Below the pieces are notes generated by a model that worked only from the letters and a program-made list of their open reading frames with translations, had not been told where the DNA came from and did not search any database. A DNA stretch of 42,664 nucleotides from Gammaproteobacteria bacterium (lineage in GTDB: Bacteria > Pseudomonadota > Gammaproteobacteria > Thiohalomonadales > Thiohalomonadaceae): assembly GCA_003252455.1 (NCBI GenBank), contig QKED01000118.1:1-42664 (forward strand), in the 5' to 3' direction. Within the stretch, counting starts at the first letter, position 1. Each line of letters begins with the position of its first letter. A program made the translations under genes and the position numbers. Of this stretch, positions 35,451 through 41,567 are shown piece by piece.

Positions 35451-35465
35451 CACGCCGAGGGCGTG
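35451..35465 (-). promoter_or_regulatory. Hairpin just upstream of the leader-peptide ribosome-binding site
   Basis: CACGCC and GGCGTG form a perfect six-base stem with a three-base loop, ending four bases before AAAGGAG. It could influence access to the ribosome-binding site; otherwise the 148-base gap between the ThiE-like gene and mrpA shows nothing I can name. Confidence 0.35.
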
Positions 35466-35532
35466 ATCTCTTGTTTTCAGCTCACCCGGGGGTGTGCCCG
35501 TACATTAGGAGGATGGGCTCGTGCGGTGCCGA

Positions 35533-36096
35533 CTACCAGGGCTTGGAGAGGGCGATACCTGCGGCCCCGGCCGCGTGGGCCGTGGCCAGATCGCCCTCTT
35601 TGATCCCCCCGAGGGCGTAGACCGGAAGCTCGACCAAGGCCGCGAGGGCGCGTAGACCCTCCCAGCCGAGGGGCAGGCTGTCGGCATGGGTCGCCGTGGC
35701 CTGCACCGGTGAGAGAAACAGTAGGTCGGCCCCGAGGGCCGCCGCCCGTCCCAACTCCTCAGCGCTATGACATGATATGGCAAGGAGAGTTCCCGGCGGG
35801 GTCGAGAGGGTGCCTGTCGAGGTCACCTCCTGACTACCCAGGTAGCGCCCGTCGGCCCCGGCGGCGGCCACCGCATCACCCTCGGCCCCGAGCAGCAGCA
35901 GTGAGGCGTGGGCCCGCACCAGGGGCATCACCGCCGCGGCGAGGGCCTGTTGGTGGGCCGTGTCGCGACACCCCTTGGCACGCATCACCACCAGGCGAGG
36001 CCCCCGAGCCAGGACCGCAGCGAGGCGCGTATGGAACTCGGCATCATCGGCAAAGGCGCCGGTGAAGTGGACGATGGGCGGCAGCGGACGGCGCAT
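35533..36096 (-). CDS. Stand-alone ThiE/TenI-like protein (probably not thiamine phosphate synthase)
   Basis: TIM-barrel protein of 187 residues related to thiamine phosphate synthase. Family features are VVMRAKG (for QLREK), RYLGSQEV (for HLGQEDL), ISCHSAEELGRAAALGADLLFLSPVQATATHADSLPLGWEGL and YALGGI near the end. The Asn-Asp metal-binding motif of true ThiE is replaced by LLLLGAEGDAV. SPV-x-x-T-x-x-H-x-x-x-x-x-LGW is typical of the ThiE-like domain fused to Nudix hydrolases in gammaproteobacteria, but here the Nudix half is absent. A ribosome-binding site GGGGAGGGG precedes ATG 36096. The following gene (mtnP) is 13 bases upstream of it, so they are probably cotranscribed. Confidence 0.8.
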   Translation of the reverse strand: MRRPLPPIVHFTGAFADDAEFHTRLAAVLARGPRLVVMRAKGCRDTAHQQALAAAVMPLVRAHASLLLLGAEGDAVAAAGADGRYLGSQEVTSTGTLSTPPGTLLAISCHSAEELGRAAALGADLLFLSPVQATATHADSLPLGWEGLRALAALVELPVYALGGIKEGDLATAHAAGAAGIALSKPW

Positions 36097-36109
36097 CTCC
36101 CCTCCCCGT

Positions 36110-36853
36110 TCAGAGCGTGGGGATGAGGTGTTCGAGCAGGCGACGTACCTCCTCCATCCCCTCGTTGAGGTTGTTCTCGATCTCCTTCATGGTGATCTCC
36201 GCCTGGTCGCCCTTACCGGCGGCCCAGTTGGCCACCACGCAGATGGCGGCATAACAGAGGTCGAGCTCGCGCGCCAGGGAGGCCTCGGGCATCCCGGTCA
36301 TACCCACCAGGTCGCAGCCGTCGCGCTCCAGGCGGGTCACCTCGGCGATGGTCTCCAGTCGCGGCCCCTGGGTGGTGGCGTAGGTGGCCCCGATCACCGC
36401 CCCCTGGTTCAGCTCGCGGGTGGCGTCGATGATCTTGTGGCGCAGGTCGTGGCAGTAGGGGTGAGTGAAATCGATATGGGTGACGTGTGTCAGCCCCTCC
36501 TCGAAGTAGGTGTTCACCCGGTTCCAGGTGTAGTCGACGATCTGGTCGGGGATGATGATGCGCGGCGGGGCCATCTGCTCGGTGATACCGCCCACGGCGT
36601 TGACCGCAATGATGTTCTTGACCCCGTACTCCTTGAGCGCCCAGATGTTGGCGCGGTAGTTGATTTTGTGCGGCGGGATGGTGTGGCCATAGCCGTGACG
36701 CGGCAGAAAGGCGACCTCCTTGCCGTGCAACACGCCGATCACCAGCGGCCCGGAGGGCTCGCCGTAGGGGGTGTGCATCACCTCTTTATTGATGATCTCC
36801 AGCCCCTTGAGGCTGTAGAGACCCGTGCCGCCGATGATTGCGATGTCTGCCAT
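36110..36853 (-). CDS. mtnP: S-methyl-5'-thioinosine phosphorylase-type purine nucleoside phosphorylase
   Basis: Cytosolic phosphorylase of the MTAP/PNP-II family, 247 residues. It starts MADIAIIGGTGLYSLKG. The phosphate-binding PRHGYGHTIPPHKINYRANIWAL and MTGMPEASLARELDLCYA are clear. In the base-binding loop VNAVGGI replaces the SACGSL of adenosine-type MTAP, which in Pseudomonas-type enzymes goes with methylthioinosine as substrate. That specificity is inference from the motif and agrees with the adjacent hypoxanthine phosphoribosyltransferase, which would use the released hypoxanthine. AGGAG precedes ATG 36853. Confidence 0.88.
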   Translation of the reverse strand: MADIAIIGGTGLYSLKGLEIINKEVMHTPYGEPSGPLVIGVLHGKEVAFLPRHGYGHTIPPHKINYRANIWALKEYGVKNIIAVNAVGGITEQMAPPRIIIPDQIVDYTWNRVNTYFEEGLTHVTHIDFTHPYCHDLRHKIIDATRELNQGAVIGATYATTQGPRLETIAEVTRLERDGCDLVGMTGMPEASLARELDLCYAAICVVANWAAGKGDQAEITMKEIENNLNEGMEEVRRLLEHLIPTL

Positions 36854-36890
36854 GGTGGGGCTCCTGGGATGATGAGTAGGGCGGCGGGCG

Positions 36891-37442
36891 TCAGAGCCCT
36901 TTCACCGCGAAGATACCGGGGGCGTTGCGCAGGTACTCCTTGTAGTCCATGCCGTAGCCGAAGACGTAGCGGTCGGGCAGCTCCAGGGCGACGAAATCGG
37001 CCTGCACATCGGCCTTGCGCGTATGCCGCTTATCGGCCAGCACGGCGGTGTAGACCGCCTCGCTCCCCTGCCCCTGCAGCCACTCCAGGATCGCCACCAG
37101 GGTGTACCCCTCGTCGAGGATGTCGTCCACCAGCAGCACCACGCGCCCGCTCAGGTCGGTACGTGGTTTGGCGTACCAGTGCAGCTCGCCGCCCGAGGTG
37201 GCGCCGCGATATCGGGTGGCGTGCAGATAGTCGCACTCAAGGGGAAAGTCGAGACGTGTGAGCAGACGTGCGCTGGGGATGAGTGCCCCGTTCATCACCG
37301 TCAGCACCACGGGATTGCGTCCACGCAGCACATCGGCGATGCGCTCAGCCCAACCATCGATGGCCGCCTCGACCGCCGCCTCATCGAAGATACAGTCGGC
37401 CTCGGCCCACACCTGGGCCGCCTCTTGCGCGGTCACGGACAT
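36891..37442 (-). CDS. hpt: Hypoxanthine-guanine phosphoribosyltransferase
   Basis: Purine salvage enzyme making IMP/GMP from base and PRPP; 183 residues. The PRPP motif is VVLLVDDILDEGYTL (about 96-110). LTVMNGALIPSARLLTRLDFPLECDYLHATRYRG is the N-terminal core, and KADVQADFVALELPDRYVFGYGMDYKEYLRNAPGIFAV is the hood/base-binding end. AGGAG is six bases before ATG 37442. It precedes mtnP by 37 bases and probably forms one salvage operon with it. Confidence 0.94.
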   Translation of the reverse strand: MSVTAQEAAQVWAEADCIFDEAAVEAAIDGWAERIADVLRGRNPVVLTVMNGALIPSARLLTRLDFPLECDYLHATRYRGATSGGELHWYAKPRTDLSGRVVLLVDDILDEGYTLVAILEWLQGQGSEAVYTAVLADKRHTRKADVQADFVALELPDRYVFGYGMDYKEYLRNAPGIFAVKGL

Positions 37443-37823
37443 GCGTTACTCCTAGTTTGTCGACAGCTCACCGGCCCGGAACCGACCGGGCCGTGGCCAT
37501 CGGGCTGCGGCATACAAGTTGCGAGGATTATCCCGTCCGCCCCCGTGGATAACAACCGCCTTGTGCGGTAACGACGGGCGATCTGGGCGGATTGATGGGC
37601 CCGGGGCGATGCGCAGAGGTCATGTCGGTGGCGACACCGCTCAGCGCACAGACACCCCCACGCGGCGACACCTCCGGTGTGTATCAGGCGATGCAAAATG
37701 CACCCGACCTGTCGCAATCGGCAACACCCCCATCACGCGCCCACGCGGCACAGCGCCGTTGTACATCACGACAACCACCCGGGGCGACCCGAGGTGAATG
37801 GCAGACGTCAAAGGCAGAACACC
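37443..37823. other. Gene-free stretch upstream of hpt
   Basis: These 381 bases between hpt (minus) and the small CC-tail protein (plus) hold divergent promoters but no gene I can support. A perfect eight-base hairpin, CGGCCCGG (37472-37479) with CCGGGCCG (37486-37493), lies 30-51 bases before hpt and would be in its leader. Confidence 0.55.
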
Positions 37824-38159
37824 ATGCACACCACACAACAGAATCACATCCACCACACCATCCGCCTCACCCAGTCACCCTCGCGCACCAGTCTGCAACG
37901 ACTGAGTGGGGTCGAGGGCCTACTGGGGGCGGCGCGCCACGGGGCCTATCGGCTGGAACTGGTCTACGACCTGAGCCGTCTGTGCTGGAGCGAGGTCGTC
38001 CCGCACCTGGAGCAGGTCGGGATCCGGCGCAAACAGGGGCTCTGGCAGCGTTGGCGTGACGGCCTGCGCGATCTTCAGGACCAAAACCTGCGCGATAACC
38101 TAAAACACACGCCCGCCTGCTGTAGCCGACCGCCCGTAGGGGCCGGTCGACATCCCTGA
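37824..38159 (+). CDS. Small protein with possible HMA-like fold and CC tail
   Basis: A 111-residue frame with coding-like codon usage. Residues 9-70 alternate as strand-helix-strand-strand-helix (HHTIRLTQ, SLQRLSGVEGLLGAA, YRLELVYDLSRL, WSEVVPHLEQVGI), resembling a ferredoxin-like heavy-metal-associated domain. However, the N-terminal CxxC of metal carriers is missing. The end is Trp/Arg/Asn rich (LWQRWRDGLRD, NLRDNLKH) and closes with TPACCSRPP. ATG 37824 has AAGG upstream. I have seen nothing in the window that links it to a pathway. Domain assignment is a fold-level guess. Confidence 0.55.
   Translation: MHTTQQNHIHHTIRLTQSPSRTSLQRLSGVEGLLGAARHGAYRLELVYDLSRLCWSEVVPHLEQVGIRRKQGLWQRWRDGLRDLQDQNLRDNLKHTPACCSRPPVGAGRHP
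38127..38149. terminator. Hairpin at the end of the small-protein gene
   Basis: CGACCG and CGGTCG pair, with an inner CCC/GGG helix and a two-base bulge. It covers the last codons of the small gene and lies 20 bases beyond the creA stop, so it may serve both convergent genes. No T-run. Confidence 0.4.
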
Positions 38160-38168
38160 GCCCACACC

Positions 38169-38645
38169 TCAGCGCGAAGGAAAAGCGAGGATCGGCACGC
38201 TGGAGATGGCGCTCTTGGGGCTCCCGTCGACGAGCTTGTCGCTGTAGACCAGATAGATGAGCACGTTGCGCTTGGCATCGAGAAAGCGCACCACATGCAT
38301 CGTTTTGAACACCACGGAGGTGCGCTTACTGAACACCTCCTCACCCTGCTTGAGTTTGGCGGGCAGCTCGATAGGCCCGACCTGCCGGCAGGCGATGGAG
38401 GCGTCGGAGGGGTCTTCGGCCACGCCGATCGCCCCCTTGAAGCCGCCCTTCTTGGCCCGGCTCAGGTGACAGGTGACGCCCGGCACCTGCGGGTCGTCGA
38501 ACGCCTCGATGACGATCTTGCTGTCAGGGCCGAGCCACTCGAACTGCGTGTCGACGCTGCCGATCTCCTCCGCCCAGGGCGTGGTGTGGACAGAGCAGGC
38601 CAGCCAGAGACCCAGGGCGATGCGTTTTGCGATGCGACACGCCAT
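38169..38645 (-). CDS. creA: CreA family exported protein
   Basis: Periplasmic protein of unknown function (158 residues). A signal peptide covers about residues 1-27, with likely cleavage near PWA/EE. The CreA signature is clear: [65 protein letters not shown], then [48 protein letters not shown] 38645 has GAGGAG eight bases upstream; the longer open frame belongs to the opposite side of the neighbouring gene. It follows the anchored unknown protein after 11 bases. Confidence 0.92.
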   Translation of the reverse strand: MACRIAKRIALGLWLACSVHTTPWAEEIGSVDTQFEWLGPDSKIVIEAFDDPQVPGVTCHLSRAKKGGFKGAIGVAEDPSDASIACRQVGPIELPAKLKQGEEVFSKRTSVVFKTMHVVRFLDAKRNVLIYLVYSDKLVDGSPKSAISSVPILAFPSR

Positions 38646-38656
38646 GTGCGAACTCC

Positions 38657-39130
38657 TCAATGCTTCTTGTCCGGGTCGGCATCCAGGCCACGCAGGCTGG
38701 ATTCCAGCTCCATGTACCACTGCTCCGCGGGCTTGTGAAAATAGAGGATCAGCTCGCGCTGCTCCACCTGCTGCCGCATCAGGTCCTTGACCTTGACGCG
38801 CTGCTTGACCCGCGCGCGACGCCCGGTGGAGTCGATCTCCACGAACATCACCTCCATCGAGATGATCTCCAACGCCTCGGGTTTGATCAAAAAGAGGCGT
38901 TCGATGAGGTAGGGGATATCGACCTGGGCCTGGGTCTCGGGGCTGTGATACCTGGCCGCGGCGGCAAAGTCCTTGAACTTCACATCCTCCCAGAAGTGGC
39001 TCACCTGTGCCTGCAGCGTCGCCTTCTCGCCACCGAGCCCGAGGCCGAAGTCGTAGAGCCGGCCACCGGAGAGGTGCGCGGCGAACAGGTAGGCAGCCAC
39101 CAGGGCGGTGATCAGTAGCAAGGCACGCAC
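38657..39130 (-). CDS. Membrane-anchored or exported protein of unknown function
   Basis: 157 residues. An N-terminal hydrophobic segment ([20 protein letters not shown]) acts as signal or anchor, so the rest faces the periplasm. After it comes a helical part with [43 protein letters not shown], and then strands [22 protein letters not shown], an arrangement like NTF2-type or DUF4878-like domains. I cannot name a family. It is 11 bases from creA and 31 bases after the ABC permease, suggesting cotranscription. Confidence 0.75.
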   Translation of the reverse strand: MRALLLITALVAAYLFAAHLSGGRLYDFGLGLGGEKATLQAQVSHFWEDVKFKDFAAAARYHSPETQAQVDIPYLIERLFLIKPEALEIISMEVMFVEIDSTGRRARVKQRVKVKDLMRQQVEQRELILYFHKPAEQWYMELESSLRGLDADPDKKH

Positions 39131-39161
39131 ACAAGGACTCCTCTAGCCATCGGGTAGCACA

Positions 39162-39932
39162 CTATAGCGGCGCACGTGCGGTGAGCGGTAACAGCAGGAT
39201 CGGCAGCAGCGCCAACGCCACCCCACCCAGGGTCAAGGCCGACAGCGCGGCGAAGAGATAGCCCCAATCCACCTCCAGTGCAGCGCTTTCCGCAAACGCC
39301 TCGTAGCCCCAATAGAGCGGCATCAGCTTCTCACCGAAGGCGACCAGGTCGCCCTGCGCCTCGGCGGGGACGACGAACTCGGAAAAGAGGATCTGCGGCA
39401 AAAGCAGCAGCGGGATGGCCGCCACCGCGCGCTCCTGACGGGTTGCCAGGGTCGAGACGCAGAGCCCGAGCCCCACCCCACTGAGCGAGGCGGAGAAGAG
39501 GATGAGGCTCTGCAGCAGAAAGGGGCCAGCCAGGGCCAGACGCCACTCCAAGGCGATCTGCAACAACAGCGCCTGCGCCAGACCCAGCAGCCCGAGCAGC
39601 AGCAGTTTGGAGAGGATATAGGCCGAGGGTCGCACCCCGAGCAGCGCCTCGCGCTGGTAGATGGCGCGCTCCTTGACCACCTCGCGACAGGCGTTGATGG
39701 CGCCGAACCAGATGGCCGAGAGCACCAACACAAAGTAGAGCGCCGGGGTCTCACGCTCCATCTCACCCCACACCAGAGAGCAGAGCCAGCCGATGAGGGG
39801 CGCCTGTAGCAGCAGAATAAGCAGGGTCGAGAGGTCACCGAGCAGCACCTGAGCATAGCGTGCCGTGAGCACGCGTAGTTGCTGGGCAAAGCCCCCCAGA
39901 CGCACGGTCGAGGCACCGCGTCGCTTACGCAT
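39162..39932 (-). CDS. ABC-2 permease of an ABCG-like exporter
   Basis: Membrane subunit of 256 residues with six helices. After a basic start (MRKRRGAS) come QVLLGDLSTLLILLLQAPLIGWLCSLVWG, then the conserved ALYFVLVLSAIWFGAINACREVVKERAIYQREALLGVRPSAYILSKLLLLG. The NACREVVKERAIYQREA loop is characteristic of ABCG/WHITE-type transporters. I choose ATG 39932, six bases after AGGAGG; another ATG at 39938 is directly adjacent to that site. It overlaps the ATPase gene by eight bases. Substrate unknown. Confidence 0.88.
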   Translation of the reverse strand: MRKRRGASTVRLGGFAQQLRVLTARYAQVLLGDLSTLLILLLQAPLIGWLCSLVWGEMERETPALYFVLVLSAIWFGAINACREVVKERAIYQREALLGVRPSAYILSKLLLLGLLGLAQALLLQIALEWRLALAGPFLLQSLILFSASLSGVGLGLCVSTLATRQERAVAAIPLLLLPQILFSEFVVPAEAQGDLVAFGEKLMPLYWGYEAFAESAALEVDWGYLFAALSALTLGGVALALLPILLLPLTARAPL

Positions 39933-40860
39933 CGCCATCCTCCTCACCTGCGCGACGCGCACGCAGACGCGCCAGGATCGCCGCGGCGTCACGCCCCGGC
40001 GGTTGCTCGCCAGTCGGGGCTGGCACGGGATTTGATTCTCCACCCATGTCCCCTGCGGGTTCGCACGCTGCGCCCGGCTGACGTTGGGCCATCCGCTGCG
40101 GCCAGCCTGAGGCGCGGTAACGGGCCGCACTGGTGGCGGCATCGGTGCTGGCGAGGTAGCGGAAGATCTCCTCGTGGCGCGCGACCCCGAAGTAGCCCAG
40201 TGCCTCCACAGGGGGCCCGAACCAGACCAGGCGCCCGGCCTGGATGATCAGTAGTTGATGGCAGAGGTCGAGGGACTGCATGGCGTGGGTCGCCACCAAG
40301 ACCACACGCCCACCACTGGCGACCTGACGAAACAGCGTCATCAGCTGCTCTTCGAGCCCGGGGTCGAGGCCGGAGGTCGGTTCATCGAGCACCAGCAGGG
40401 CCGGACTGGAGGCGAGCTCCATGGCCACCGAGACGCGCTTACGCTGGCCACCGGAGAGGCGGCCAATCGGCAGATGCTCTCGCCCGTCGAGACCGGTAGC
40501 GACGATCAGGCGTGACACGGCACGGCGCCGTTTCTCACCATCGAGTCCGCTGAGGCGTAGGCGCAAGGCGAAATCGAGGGACTGCTGCACCGTGAGCGCC
40601 GCATGCAGGGCGTCGTCCTGTGGTACATAGCCGACCCCGAGATGCGCCTGCACCCGTTGGGGCCCGAGCCGCACGCTCCCCTGCGTGGGTTCGAGTAGGC
40701 CGAGCATCAGGCGCAGCAGGGTGCTCTTACCCGCCCCCGAGGGGCCGATCAAGGCACACAGTTCGCCGGGGAAGAGGGTCAGGTCCACACCCTGGATCAG
40801 GGTATGGGGGCCGACACGATAGTCGAGCTGGCGCAGATAGAGGGGGCGGGGTGCGGCCAT
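39925..40860 (-). CDS. ABCG-like ATPase
   Basis: ATPase subunit of 311 residues. Walker A is GPSGAGKST (39-47), the Q-loop VGYVPQDDALHAALTVQQSL, signature RLSGGQRKRVSVAMELASSP, Walker B LLVLDEPTSGLDP and H-loop VATHAMQSLD. The QRKRVSVAMEL and DEPTSGLDP motifs place it in the ABCG family, with the permease on a separate gene. The C-terminal 80 residues are a low-complexity Arg/Ala/Gly/Pro tail of unclear role. ATG 40860 lacks a good ribosome-binding site; the frame continues 35 codons upstream without family-like sequence. Confidence 0.9.
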   Translation of the reverse strand: MAAPRPLYLRQLDYRVGPHTLIQGVDLTLFPGELCALIGPSGAGKSTLLRLMLGLLEPTQGSVRLGPQRVQAHLGVGYVPQDDALHAALTVQQSLDFALRLRLSGLDGEKRRRAVSRLIVATGLDGREHLPIGRLSGGQRKRVSVAMELASSPALLVLDEPTSGLDPGLEEQLMTLFRQVASGGRVVLVATHAMQSLDLCHQLLIIQAGRLVWFGPPVEALGYFGVARHEEIFRYLASTDAATSAARYRASGWPQRMAQRQPGAACEPAGDMGGESNPVPAPTGEQPPGRDAAAILARLRARRAGEEDGDA

Positions 40861-41325
40861 TGGTCGGCAATGGTCTGTAGCGGATCGTGGTGTTAGTAGA
40901 CCTGTGTTCGCCCTTGGGTACAAGTGCCGAGAGGGGCACTCATGGGCGAGGTTCGATGTAGGCATTCAGGTCCATAGCACATCAGACCCCGCTAATACTC
41001 TACCGCTAGGTGATCTTACGTAGATCGATCTGCTACGTAGGTGTTTCGCTATTGAAGACATAAGATCATGTATCGATAAGCAGTCGCATCTGAGCACGCG
41101 CTTTAGGAAATCGTCCGGCATGGCTTGATGCAAATCATGGAAAATTTGTAGCTAAAACGTGATCTAGACGTCGTTCTTTCTCTATGTGCCTAAGCGCATA
41201 AAGTTTACGAAAGTTCATCGACTAGGCCTTGTAGCCGAGAGGATTTCACCCATACTTAGCATAACTAGCTGAAATAACAGCATATTTTACGAAACCACGA
41301 CGAACCGATAGCACGAAATATTTAA

Positions 41326-41367
41326 TACACAAGATTGACTGAAGCAATATTAGAAATATCTTGTGTA
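41326..41367. repeat. Ten-base inverted repeat TACACAAGAT / ATCTTGTGTA
   Basis: Perfect arms at 41326-41335 and 41358-41367, 22 bases between them. The arms overlap the proposed -35 and -10 boxes, so either an operator blocking the promoter or a stem-loop is possible. Confidence 0.55.
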
Positions 41368-41399
41368 AAGCATTGTTAAGTAGGATTTTCACCCATCGA

Positions 41400-41416
41400 T
41401 AAGTGTGACACACTTA
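41400..41416. promoter_or_regulatory. 17-bp perfect palindrome TAAGTGTG-A-CACACTTA
   Basis: Eight-base arms around a single A, 32 bases after the previous repeat and 151 bases before the surface-protein start. It looks like a dimeric regulator operator; it shares the GTGT/ACAC core with the repeat before it. Confidence 0.55.
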
Positions 41417-41567
41417 ACATACCAATCAGACTACAAAATCCATGGACGGGGACGACAACCACGGCATAAGTACGATGTGCGCAGCCACCCAATGCGTATG
41501 AGCGGGACACAGAATCGACTACGCAACTAGTGGCAAACTACACAATATTGTGATGAGGCAAACTGCA

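Larger units (their letters stand above)
40861..41567. promoter_or_regulatory. AT-rich non-coding region before the surface-protein gene
   Basis: About 700 bases without a convincing gene, clearly poorer in G and C than everything left of it. Features seen: an inverted repeat TACGTAG (41017-41023) with CTACGTA (41033-41039); a ten-base inverted repeat at 41326-41335/41358-41367; a 17-base palindrome at 41400-41416; and a promoter candidate TTGACT (41335-41340)-N16-TATCTT (41357-41362). The untranslated leader of the surface protein would be about 200 bases. Confidence 0.6.

Noticed and set aside
38646-39134. Extension of the creA frame upstream through the neighbouring gene
   Set aside because: The upstream part is low-complexity and overlaps the anchored unknown protein; ATG 38645 has a good ribosome-binding site and a signal peptide right after it.
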